A DNA stretch of 64,000 nt. Source: Caldilineaceae bacterium. GTDB lineage: Bacteria; Chloroflexota; Anaerolineae; Caldilineales; Caldilineaceae. A program made the position numbers and the translations under genes. Below the pieces are notes generated by a model. The model had not been told where the DNA came from, did not search any database, and saw only the letters and a program-made list of their open reading frames with translations. Shown piece by piece: positions 21,174 through 29,834 of the stretch; the first letter of the stretch is position 1, and each line of letters begins with the position of its first letter. The stretch covers positions 62,001-126,000 of the forward strand of contig JADLDO010000014.1 in assembly GCA_020846635.1 (NCBI GenBank). Reading direction: 5' to 3'.

Positions 21174-21794
21174 CTACGCTTCCACAAAGGGGGGCGTCCG
21201 CATAGATCGCCGCAAGAAGACGAACCATGCTGTCAGAATCCCCATTGCCGCCATAACATAGCAAATAAAAATCGCCCGCGCCTGGGGCGTGGCCCATAGA
21301 GACTCACCGGTATTCACCAGCGCCTGCCCAAACTGTGCCAGAGCACTCCACCAATAGGCAAAATTGTGAACCAGACCACCAAACCAGGCACCTTGATTTG
21401 TCCACATCAATGCACCGAGCATGATCGTGCCACCCAACGCGCCCCCCCAGAGGATCACCGCTGCCAGGCCAAAGATAATCCCAGTACGCAAACGCCGTCG
21501 CCGCTCCCAGATTGCCAGCCGCTGCTCAAACTTTGCGCCAAAATCGACCGGCGGCAGCACAGCAGGCATTTGCTGAAACTTGGAATCCAGCGCCTGCCAC
21601 GCAGCCCAACGTTCAACATGCTCTGGTTCTTGTTCCAGGAGCAGATCCAATCGTGCCGCCTCGCGCGCATCCAGGGCATCATCCAACGCCAGCGACATCA
21701 GCCACTCCAACTCGTCAGTGCTATCTTGCAGTGGCATATTCTGATCTTGTTCAAAATCCCCAAAGGTCATTGGTGTGTCTGCATGTGGATTCAT
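21174..21794 (-). CDS. Putative anti-sigma factor, zinc-less
   Basis: A 206-residue protein. The N-terminal part LEWLMSLALDDALDAREAARLDLLLEQEPEH... follows the helical pattern of anti-sigma zf-HC2 domains (short Leu-rich helix, D-A/E-L, then a helix with acidic residues) but lacks the Cys/His ligands. Two clear membrane helices follow (RTGIIFGLAAVILWGGAL and AIFICYVMAAMGILTAWFVFL). Its place directly after an ECF sigma gene supports the anti-sigma call, which remains an inference. ATG 21794 has AAGGAG six bases upstream; ATG 21824 is also possible (AGGAG). Confidence 0.6.
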   Translation of the reverse strand: MNPHADTPMTFGDFEQDQNMPLQDSTDELEWLMSLALDDALDAREAARLDLLLEQEPEHVERWAAWQALDSKFQQMPAVLPPVDFGAKFEQRLAIWERRRRLRTGIIFGLAAVILWGGALGGTIMLGALMWTNQGAWFGGLVHNFAYWWSALAQFGQALVNTGESLWATPQARAIFICYVMAAMGILTAWFVFLRRSMRTPPFVEA

Positions 21795-21881
21795 AACCAA
21801 CTCCTTTGCCAAATCGCTACGCATATCCTTCACTCCTACCCATTATGATCTGGGCGAGAACGTCTGGGTTCGAACCAGGGA

Positions 21882-22547
21882 CTAGATCTGCGCCAATGCG
21901 CTCAACATCTGCATTGGGTGTCCGCTTCCCTGTTTTGTTTCCTTTGTCCTAACATCACTCTTGCCGGCGCGCGCCCCCGTACCCGGTGGGGTCGTCGCAG
22001 CCTCTCGCTCTCCATAAAGTTTAGCCACTTGCTGGCGCGCCCGGAAAAGACGGCTTTTCACCGCGGCCACCGTAATATCCATCGCCGTGGCAATTTCCTC
22101 ATAGCTGTACTCTTCCCAATAACGCAGAATGAGCGGCAAACGATATTCTGGTTCCAGTTCTTGCAAGAGCGTCTGCATTTCATCACTCTGCTCGCGCATC
22201 AACGCTTGCCGCTCCGGCAAAGGTGATTCTCCAGTCAAATTCTCTAGAACTGGATTGTCATCAATCGAAACGAACGACACACGCCGCTTGCGCAGACGGT
22301 CAATGCAGTGGTGATTCGCAATTGCAAACAACCACGTACTAAATTTATGCTCTGGTTGATATTGGCGGAGGCTGGAATATGCCTTCAGAAAAGTTTCCTG
22401 TGCGGCGTCCTCTGCCTCGTGCGCATTGCCCAACATTCGATAGGTGAGGTTGAATACAGGCTTTTGATATGCCTGCACCAGAAGGCCAAAGGCGCGTTGA
22501 TCGCCTTTCCTTGCTTGCTCAACCCATGTCATCTCCTGATTACTCAT
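21882..22547 (-). CDS. ECF RNA polymerase sigma factor
   Basis: A 221-residue sigma-70 family group IV factor. Region 2 is clear (ERAFGLLVQAYQ-like RAFGLLVQAYQKPVFNLTYR, then DAAQETFLKAY and FSTWLFAIANHHCIDRLRK). Region 4 follows (LPLILRYWEEYSYEEIATAM and VKSRLFRARQQ). It redirects RNA polymerase to a specific regulon, probably under control of the downstream membrane anti-sigma. The ATG at 22547 gives the family length; an in-frame ATG 63 bases upstream adds residues without a match. The gene order sigma, anti-sigma, bactofilin-like protein suggests one regulated unit. Confidence 0.92.
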   Translation of the reverse strand: MSNQEMTWVEQARKGDQRAFGLLVQAYQKPVFNLTYRMLGNAHEAEDAAQETFLKAYSSLRQYQPEHKFSTWLFAIANHHCIDRLRKRRVSFVSIDDNPVLENLTGESPLPERQALMREQSDEMQTLLQELEPEYRLPLILRYWEEYSYEEIATAMDITVAAVKSRLFRARQQVAKLYGEREAATTPPGTGARAGKSDVRTKETKQGSGHPMQMLSALAQI

Positions 22548-22809
22548 GATTAAAAGCCCTGACAGGATTTGGGTTGCCTTGCTCAAGACAACGAATAGTT
22601 CCCTTTGCAACCCACTACGTATACGATAGAAAAAGGTTTCAAACTAAAAGGTTCAAATAAACTGATTATACTCGCGTGCGCCTGAACTGCCCTACAACTC
22701 TCCTCCATTTTAGCGGCGTTGACGCATACGCCCAACTGGCGTATCGCTTAATCTACCAATCCACGAACGAGCCACATGCAACTTGAATAGCACATAAGCG
22801 CGCATCTTT

Positions 22810-22839
22810 TTGTATCTGCTCTTGAGACTCGTTTATAAT
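22810..22839 (+). promoter_or_regulatory. Likely promoter of the chelatase operon
   Basis: TTGTAT (22810-22815), an 18-base spacer and a perfect TATAAT (22834-22839) predict a start about 22846. That leaves a leader of about 160 bases before the ATPase ATG at 23006. Confidence 0.6.
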
Positions 22840-22852
22840 GAATAGACTTGAC

Positions 22853-22954
22853 ATGGGGGCGAGGCTTGCCTTGCCCCCATTGATTGCGTAAATGCGTAAT
22901 AGTTTTTTTACTTACGCACTTTGCGATGAAGTGCTTTTTGGTTAAGCACTTTTT
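22853..22954 (+). promoter_or_regulatory. Structured 5' leader of the chelatase operon (possible attenuator)
   Basis: Three hairpins occur in the leader. (1) 22853-22865 pairs with 22868-22880, a 13-bp GC-rich stem including one G-T pair. (2) TGCGTAA occurs twice (22885-22891 and 22893-22899) and either copy can pair with TTACGCA (22912-22918), giving mutually exclusive forms. (3) AAGTGCTT (22929-22936) pairs with AAGCACTT (22944-22951), followed by more T residues, a weak terminator. I recognise no known riboswitch class. Confidence 0.45.
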
Positions 22955-23005
22955 GGTAACGTGATTGCTTACGTAACAATCGTTAACGACTGAAGGACCA
23001 ATCCC

Positions 23006-24112
<1,107 letters not shown>

Positions 24113-24246
24113 AGGGCGATGAGACCGACCTGGGGGATTCTGCTGATGCCGGTGAAGGCGGCGTCTCGCAACCAGAGGCGTCCCCCCAGCAAAGTTCATC
24201 GCCCGGAGACGACAAAGGTTCTCGTAAACCCGTCCAAGTAGGCGAT

Positions 24247-25074
24247 ATGTTTGAGGCCAAACGCCTGGACACGCCGCTGGACAAGATGACCCGTGAGCGC
24301 GCCGGCAAGCGCTCCTACACACGCACCGACCGCAAGCGTGGTCGCTACATCAAGGCGCGCCCGGCGGGCGATCATCCAGAGGATATCGCCTTTGACGCGA
24401 CGCTGCGCGCGGCTGCCCCTTTCCAAAGGGAGCGCAAAGCGCAAGGCGAGAGTCCACTCGCCCTCCGCCTGCGTAAAAGCGATCTCCAGCGCAAGGTGCG
24501 TGTCCGTCGCACAGGCAACCTTATCCTCTTTGTGGTGGATGCCAGTTGGTCTATGGCAGCCTCTGAGCGCATGGAAGCGACCAAAGGGGCCATCTTCAGC
24601 CTGCTGCTCGATGCCTATCAGCGTCGTGATCAGGTGGGCCTAGTGGTCTTCCAGCGTGACAAGGCGCGCCTTGTGCTGCCCCCCACCAGCAGCGTTGACC
24701 TGGCGCAAAAAGCCCTGCGCGACTTGCCCGTAGGGGGCAAAACGCCGCTAAGCAGCGGGCTTTTCCTTGCCTGGCAGGTCATCGACAGCGCACGCCGCCG
24801 CGACAGCGAGCAGCGACCGCTGATGATCCTGCTGACAGACGGCGCAGGCAACGTCAGCATGACAGGCATGCCCGCCCAAGAGGAGGCCATGCGCATTGCC
24901 GACCTCTTTGAACAGGCGTCGCTCCGCAGCATCGTCGTCAACATGGAACATGCCGCCTTTGACCGCGGCTTGGCGCATAAACTCGCCGACGCCCTGGGTG
25001 GCTCTTGTTACAACTTGCCCGAACTTCGCGCCGACACACTGCTCTCTACCGTCAAACGCGAAATCGACAGCTAG
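24247..25074 (+). CDS. VWA domain of chelatase (ChlD/BchD C-terminal part)
   Basis: From the first ATG (24247) this is 275 residues, but the frame is open further upstream to the A8 run and encodes an acidic Pro/Ser-rich linker (for example GDETDLGDSADAGEGG from 24115). That part has no start codon, which is strong evidence that the frame is normally entered by -1 frameshifting from the ATPase gene. The VWA domain has a complete MIDAS: DASWS, the Thr of GGKTPLSSG, and LTDGAGN. It resembles the C-terminal half of ChlD/BchD. Independent initiation at 24247 (weak AGTAGG upstream) cannot be excluded. Confidence 0.8.
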   Translation: MFEAKRLDTPLDKMTRERAGKRSYTRTDRKRGRYIKARPAGDHPEDIAFDATLRAAAPFQRERKAQGESPLALRLRKSDLQRKVRVRRTGNLILFVVDASWSMAASERMEATKGAIFSLLLDAYQRRDQVGLVVFQRDKARLVLPPTSSVDLAQKALRDLPVGGKTPLSSGLFLAWQVIDSARRRDSEQRPLMILLTDGAGNVSMTGMPAQEEAMRIADLFEQASLRSIVVNMEHAAFDRGLAHKLADALGGSCYNLPELRADTLLSTVKREIDS

Positions 25075-25082
25075 ACCTACCT

Positions 25083-25128
25083 CCCTGCCGGAAGCGGCCC
25101 AGAGGGCTCCCCGCTTCCGGCAGGGTTT
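25083..25128 (+). terminator. Terminator-like hairpin after the chelatase genes
   Basis: A perfect 15-bp inverted repeat (25083-25097 with 25111-25125) has a 13-base loop and is followed by TTTCT. Confidence 0.75.
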
Positions 25129-25178
25129 CTAGGCAAAATGACCCATCCTATGCACGATCAAGGAAACAATCTTACGCA

Positions 25179-26432
25179 ATGAATACCGCCACGCCCCAGC
25201 GTTCTGCCCCCCGTCCAATCAAAGGTAGTTGGGAAGACCTCCATGCCCAGGCGCAGCAGCATGCCCGCAACTACAACGACGAGGCCATTACCCTCTATCA
25301 GCGCGTCTTCAACGGGCTCATGGCGCTTCCCCCCGCGGCACGCGCCGCAGGCAACAAGCGGCTCTACAACCTGATGATGGTGGCGGGTGTTGAACTACAA
25401 GGCTATCTAAACCTGCGCGACCGCTATGACGATTCGCTGGCAGTCATCGACAAGATTCTCTCCGCTGCCGAGGAAGGCGACAAGCCCCAAATCGTCGAAC
25501 TCAAGAGCGAGGTACTGCTCCAGTCTGACCATGACGCAGAAGCCATTGCGCTCCTGCGCAGCGAACTCGAAGCCGGAGACGCCGACGTGGCAGAATGGGG
25601 CCATCTCATCGCCGCCTATATCCGGCTCAAGCAACCGGAGAACGCGCTACAGGTGGTTGACGAGATGAGCGCTTGGATCGAGGCGCAGAGCGCTGCCGGA
25701 ACGCTGGCAGCCGACGAAGTACGCGAGGCAAAGTTCTACCAGGAACGTTTGCGCGCCGCCGCCTTGATGGAGATGGGGCGTATGGATGATGTAATCGCCA
25801 TCTTCAACGACCTCTATGGGCAAGGTGGAGCCGACGCCTTCAGCCCGCATATGCTGTACACGCGCTTGACTCAAGATGGCAAGTACGAAGAAGCCCTGCG
25901 CTATATTGACCGCGACCAGGCGCGCCCTGTGCGTGCAGGGTTCTGGCGTGGTCTCATCCACCGCTACATGGGCGAAACATCCAAAGCAGAGCGCATTTGG
26001 GAAGCCGCAACCAAAGAAGATATCGTACGCGGCGACACCGCAAGCATTGTCGAGCATATCCTCACCCTCTACTACTTAGGCGATCCGAAGGGCGAAGGTC
26101 TCGAACTGATGCTGCGTACGCAGCGCGAGCAGCAGCGCATCTCCTGGGTCGTTTTCCTGTTGACCGGCCTCGGCTGGATCCTGCGTGGCGACTACGGAGC
26201 CGCCCACAGCAATTTCAAACTGGCAGTAGCGCAAGTCAAGTCAATGGGCGAAAGCAAGACCCTGCCCCATCACTTCTGGCGCTTCCTGCAGGATTTGAGC
26301 CCCGCTGACCAGGCTGCACAATTTGCCAAATACTTCGACACGCGGACGGAAGCCCTTGCCACAGACGAGCCTTTGGGCAGCACGCCCGACTCAGCCTCTG
26401 CAGAAACGGCTGTATCCGGTACCGATCAATGA
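25179..26432 (+). CDS. TPR-like repeat protein
   Basis: A 417-residue soluble helical protein. Repeated helix pairs resemble tetratricopeptide repeats (ALRYIDRDQARPVRAGFWRGLIHRYMGE; AEWGHLIAAYIRLKQPENALQVVDEM). No catalytic motif is visible, so a scaffold or protein-interaction role is likely. ATG 25179 fits the end of the upstream hairpin; the reading frame is open further upstream but overlaps the VWA gene. The stop overlaps the start of the next gene (ATGA at 26429-26432), so the two are translationally coupled. Confidence 0.7.
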   Translation: MNTATPQRSAPRPIKGSWEDLHAQAQQHARNYNDEAITLYQRVFNGLMALPPAARAAGNKRLYNLMMVAGVELQGYLNLRDRYDDSLAVIDKILSAAEEGDKPQIVELKSEVLLQSDHDAEAIALLRSELEAGDADVAEWGHLIAAYIRLKQPENALQVVDEMSAWIEAQSAAGTLAADEVREAKFYQERLRAAALMEMGRMDDVIAIFNDLYGQGGADAFSPHMLYTRLTQDGKYEEALRYIDRDQARPVRAGFWRGLIHRYMGETSKAERIWEAATKEDIVRGDTASIVEHILTLYYLGDPKGEGLELMLRTQREQQRISWVVFLLTGLGWILRGDYGAAHSNFKLAVAQVKSMGESKTLPHHFWRFLQDLSPADQAAQFAKYFDTRTEALATDEPLGSTPDSASAETAVSGTDQ

Positions 26433-27244
26433 GCGATCAATCCCACGCTCTGGCGACTGACCCCGCTGAAATGGTTGAGTGGCTGGCTTTTGCCCGCCAC
26501 TTGGCCGATCTCAGCGCCAGTGTCATCAAGCCATACTTCCGCAGCGACCTCCAAGTGAACCTCAAGGCCGACCTTTCGCCTGTCACCATTGCCGACATGA
26601 AGGCCGAGGAGGTCATGCGCGAAGCGATCATGGCGGCTTTCCCCGACCACGGCATCTTGGGTGAGGAGTTTGGCAATCACCAGCCCGACGCCGCCTATCA
26701 ATGGGTGCTGGATCCGATTGACGGCACCAAGAGCTTTATCACCCATAGCTATCTTTTTGGCACGCTTATTGCCCTCGTCAAAGAGGGCAAGCCCATCCTG
26801 GGGGTCATCAATCACCCGATCTTCGACGATTATCTCGTTGGAGATGGGCAGCAGACGCGCCTCAATGATCACCCTGTCCATGTACGCCCCTGTCAGCGTA
26901 TTGAAGACGCCGTGTTGCTCAACACCTCCCATTGGAGCGTCTATAAATATCAGGATGGCGAAGCCTTTTCTGCTCTAACACAGCGCGTCCAACGGTACAA
27001 CAACTGGGGCGACTGTCATGGTTACTACCTCGTCGCCTGCGGTGGTGCCGACATCATGCTCGACCCCATCCTCAACCCCTGGGATCTCATGGCGCTCATC
27101 CCCATCATCGAAGGGGCAGGTGGACGCATCACCGACTGGCAAGGCCGCCACCCCATCACCGGCAGCGGAGCTGTCGCCACCTCCGGCGATATCCACGACC
27201 AGATCATCCGCGCCCTCAACCCCAATCTCTATCCCGCCGAATAA
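26429..27244 (+). CDS. Inositol monophosphatase-family phosphatase, HisN-like
   Basis: A 271-residue Mg2+-dependent phosphatase. The metal-site motifs are GILGEEFG, WVLDPIDGTKSFITHSYLFGTLIAL and NPWDLMALIPIIEGAGG. The DPIDGT(K/R)SF(I) pattern followed by the FGTLIAL stretch resembles bacterial histidinol-phosphatase HisN more than inositol phosphatases; 3'-phosphoadenosine phosphatase is another possibility. HisN would remove phosphate from histidinol phosphate in histidine synthesis. No other his genes adjoin. It overlaps the TPR gene by four bases. Confidence 0.8.
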   Translation: MSDQSHALATDPAEMVEWLAFARHLADLSASVIKPYFRSDLQVNLKADLSPVTIADMKAEEVMREAIMAAFPDHGILGEEFGNHQPDAAYQWVLDPIDGTKSFITHSYLFGTLIALVKEGKPILGVINHPIFDDYLVGDGQQTRLNDHPVHVRPCQRIEDAVLLNTSHWSVYKYQDGEAFSALTQRVQRYNNWGDCHGYYLVACGGADIMLDPILNPWDLMALIPIIEGAGGRITDWQGRHPITGSGAVATSGDIHDQIIRALNPNLYPAE

Positions 27245-27273
27245 AAAGGCCGGTATCCACATGGACACCGGCC
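27243..27273 (-). terminator. Rho-independent terminator for the minus-strand gene at 27358-27951
   Basis: GGCCGGT (27248-27254) pairs with ACCGGCC (27267-27273), and inner TCCA pairs with TGGA. On the minus strand the stem is followed by five T residues, which fits the gene ending at 27358. Confidence 0.75.
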
Positions 27274-27357
27274 CCAAACATCACCTATACGTACGGACAC
27301 AATCCATTGTGTCCTTTCTCATCGCGTCCTCGCCCCCGCAGGGCGCACGCCACCACC

Positions 27358-27951
27358 CTACGGCAGCATGTACAAATACCAATAAGGCTCGCGCGGATAG
27401 ACCTTCTCCACGCGCGGGCTCCAAATAAAACCGCCCGGCTTGCCAAACTCCTGGATACGTTTGTCAATCCGGCGCAGCAAAGTCATCAAATCTTCAGGAA
27501 CATCCTTGCCTAGCTGCTTGAGGATTTCCTCAACGCGCTGACGATTGCGCATCTCAAACGGATACTCGACACGACAACGCTGCCGATCACCCCCGCAATC
27601 ATCAAAAAACCAGCGCAGGCTATCCAAGCGCGCCTTCATCTCCCGCTGCAAACGCTGGTTAAAACGCGTCTTTAAACTATAAATGATCTCCTCGGCCTTG
27701 CGCTGCGCTGCGTCAAGACGCTGTTGTTGGGCGGGGGTCAACGCATCACGCTCACCATGCAGCCGGTGTAGTCGTGACAATAGGTCCCCACCCGTCATAC
27801 GGATATTCTGCTCCCCAGACGACGTTGGCAAGATGACAGTGCGATAGACATCGTCTTTGATGATGTAATCCTCCAACTGCGGAATCATGCCTTCCACAAT
27901 TTCCAAGTCGGTACTTGGGTCTTCCACCAAAACGGTACTACCGTTCGTCAT
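27358..27951 (-). CDS. Hypothetical protein, possibly phylum-specific
   Basis: A 197-residue soluble protein that I cannot assign to a family. It has a central helical region rich in Arg, Lys and Gln (LTPAQQQRLDAAQRKAEEII; RFNQRLQREMKARLDSLRWFFDD), a CGGDRQRC pair of cysteines, and an aromatic C-terminus (PREPYWYLYMLP). The start ATG at 27951 has GGAG seven bases upstream, and a good terminator follows, so it is a monocistronic, expressed-looking gene. The charged helices might bind nucleic acid, but this is a guess. Confidence 0.6.
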   Translation of the reverse strand: MTNGSTVLVEDPSTDLEIVEGMIPQLEDYIIKDDVYRTVILPTSSGEQNIRMTGGDLLSRLHRLHGERDALTPAQQQRLDAAQRKAEEIIYSLKTRFNQRLQREMKARLDSLRWFFDDCGGDRQRCRVEYPFEMRNRQRVEEILKQLGKDVPEDLMTLLRRIDKRIQEFGKPGGFIWSPRVEKVYPREPYWYLYMLP

Positions 27952-28078
27952 GTGTTACTCCTGTCTCCTGATCCCTGCTCTTTTGATTGCTATCTACCCC
28001 TGATAATGATGCCTAACCATCTCCAATCGCAGTGACGTAAGCTACAATAAGCACACCACCACGCTCGCCTAGTCTCTA

Positions 28079-28531
28079 TCACTTCATCAGGACTGCACTG
28101 TCCAACCATAACGTCACCGGCCCATCATTCACCAGCGCGACCGCCATATGCGCCTGAAAGACACCTTGCGCCACAGGCACACCCTCCGCTTTCAAAAACG
28201 TGCAAAATTGCTCATAGAGCGCATTGGCATCACCCGCCGCAGCCGCGTTGGTGAAGCTTGGACGTCGCCCCTTACGCACATCGCCATAGAGCGTGAACTG
28301 GCTCACCACCAGTGCAGCCCCTCCGACAGCCGCCAGCGCCAGATTCATCTTTCCCGCCTCATCCTCAAAGACGCGCAGCCCTGCAATCTTGCGCGCCAGG
28401 AAGCGCGCTTCCTCCTCACCATCCGCATGGGTGACCCCCAAGAGAATCAGAAATCCCCGCGCAATCGCCCCTACCACACTGCCATCTACCGTCACACTTG
28501 CCTGCGTCACTCGCTGCACGACCGCTCTCAT
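28079..28531 (-). CDS. dtd: D-aminoacyl-tRNA deacylase
   Basis: A 150-residue protein of standard Dtd length. It starts [17 protein letters not shown] and contains both active-site motifs: SQFTLYGD and NDGPVT. It hydrolyses D-amino acids, and also misacylated glycine, from tRNA and thereby protects translation fidelity. It is divergent from the radical SAM gene. Confidence 0.96.
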   Translation of the reverse strand: MRAVVQRVTQASVTVDGSVVGAIARGFLILLGVTHADGEEEARFLARKIAGLRVFEDEAGKMNLALAAVGGAALVVSQFTLYGDVRKGRRPSFTNAAAAGDANALYEQFCTFLKAEGVPVAQGVFQAHMAVALVNDGPVTLWLDSAVLMK

Positions 28532-28631
28532 GCCACCATCCTACCTCAATTCTTAAATTATGTCAATTATATGCAAAATTTTTGCACTTAGTATAATTGT
28601 GACAAATTAAAGTGCCATCCAAAACTTATGA

Positions 28632-28660
28632 TTGACAACAAGAACATTTGTTCGTATACT
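28632..28660 (+). promoter_or_regulatory. Near-consensus promoter of the radical SAM gene
   Basis: TTGACA (28632-28637), a 17-base spacer and TATACT (28655-28660) are followed by the ATG only seven bases after the -10 box. The mRNA is therefore predicted to be leaderless, starting at or next to base 28667. Confidence 0.8.
28642..28653 (+). promoter_or_regulatory. LexA-type SOS box (GAAC-N4-GTTC) in the promoter spacer
   Basis: GAACATTTGTTC is an exact match to the GAAC-N4-GTTC palindrome bound by LexA of Bacillus-type and some other bacteria. It sits between the -35 and -10 boxes, where a bound repressor would block RNA polymerase. Whether this organism's LexA uses that motif is not known from the window. 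Confidence 0.65.
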
Positions 28661-28666
28661 GTACCT

Positions 28667-29821
28667 ATGGACTTCAAAATAGCGCCTGATGCCTATCAAA
28701 AGCTCTCCCTACTTGGCGATACCATGCGCTTTGAGCCGGCTGGAGCCCAGCCGCAAACAGAGAAAGAAGCCCCGGCGCAGCGCACCCCAAAGCCGCTGCC
28801 TTGTATCTCCGACGTCGCCACACCCACCGGCAAGAAGCCCATTCTCAAGGCGATGATGACCACAGCCTGTGAGCGCAACTGCTTTTACTGTCCTTTCCGC
28901 GCCGGTCGCAACCAGACCCAACGCATCACCTTTAGCCCCGATGAAATGGCTGCCACCCACATGAAACTGGCGCGCGCCCAAGTAGTCGACGGCCTCTTTC
29001 TCTCATCAGGCATCATCAAAGGCGGCGTCACCACGCAAGACAAGATCATCGACACTGCTGAAATACTAAGACGCAAGTATGGCTATCGCGGGTACCTTCA
29101 TCTAAAAGTCATGCCGGGCGCAGAATATGACCAGATCCGGCGCACCATGCAGTTGGCCGACCGCGTCTCGGTCAATTTAGAGGGCGCAACAGCTCAACGC
29201 CTGGCCTTGCTGGCTCCCAAAAAGGATTATTGGGGAGAACTGATTACCCGCTTACAGTGGATTAGCGACCTGCGCCAACAGGAACAACTGCGCGCCAGTG
29301 TCGTCACACAATTTGTCGTCGGAGCCGTGGGCGATACTGACCTTGAACTGCTCCAGGTGAGCGACAAACTCTTTAACCAGATGGGCCTAAAGCGTACCTA
29401 CTATTCCGCCTTTCGCCCCGTCCGCCACACACCTTTCGATGGTCTTGCCCCCACCTCGTCCCAACGCGAGTTTCGCCTCTATCAGGCCAGCTTCCTCCTG
29501 CGCGATTACGGTTGGCAGGTGGAAGACCTCCCCTTCCAACCCGACACCAACTTGCCCCTGGATGCCGACCCCAAGCGTATTTGGGCCGACAGCAACTTGC
29601 TGGATGCACCTGTTGAGATCAACGCTGCCAGCCGTACCCAGCTACTGCATGTACCCGGTATCGGCCCGGTTGCCGCAGATGCCATCATCCAGGCGCGGCG
29701 GCAGGGTCAACTGCGCGAGCTAGCGCACCTCAGCGCACTCGGCATCCGCGATATCGCCCGCACCGCTCCCTACATCCTGCTCAACGGCCAACGTCCCACC
29801 CAACAACTCTCCCTTTTCTAA
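28667..29821 (+). CDS. Radical SAM protein with C-terminal helix-hairpin-helix, DNA repair/modification type
   Basis: A 384-residue enzyme with the radical SAM cluster CERNCFYC (Cys 68, 72 and 75), which binds a 4Fe-4S cluster and cleaves S-adenosylmethionine. The C-terminus has helix-hairpin-helix motifs (VEINAASRTQLLHVPGIGPVAADAII) that usually bind DNA. The build matches the family named 'putative DNA modification/repair radical SAM protein', often paired with a uracil-DNA-glycosylase-like protein; no partner is present here. A LexA-type box in the promoter fits a damage response. The ATG at 28667 is chosen because an ATG at 28628 lies upstream of the promoter. Confidence 0.85.
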   Translation: MDFKIAPDAYQKLSLLGDTMRFEPAGAQPQTEKEAPAQRTPKPLPCISDVATPTGKKPILKAMMTTACERNCFYCPFRAGRNQTQRITFSPDEMAATHMKLARAQVVDGLFLSSGIIKGGVTTQDKIIDTAEILRRKYGYRGYLHLKVMPGAEYDQIRRTMQLADRVSVNLEGATAQRLALLAPKKDYWGELITRLQWISDLRQQEQLRASVVTQFVVGAVGDTDLELLQVSDKLFNQMGLKRTYYSAFRPVRHTPFDGLAPTSSQREFRLYQASFLLRDYGWQVEDLPFQPDTNLPLDADPKRIWADSNLLDAPVEINAASRTQLLHVPGIGPVAADAIIQARRQGQLRELAHLSALGIRDIARTAPYILLNGQRPTQQLSLF

Positions 29822-29834
29822 TCTTTCCCTCCGC

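Noticed and set aside
21855..21885. GGTTCGAACC, similar to a tRNA T arm, near the sigma factor 3' end
   Set aside because: Only 4 of 5 stem pairs form, and no matching acceptor, D or anticodon arms are found on either strand.
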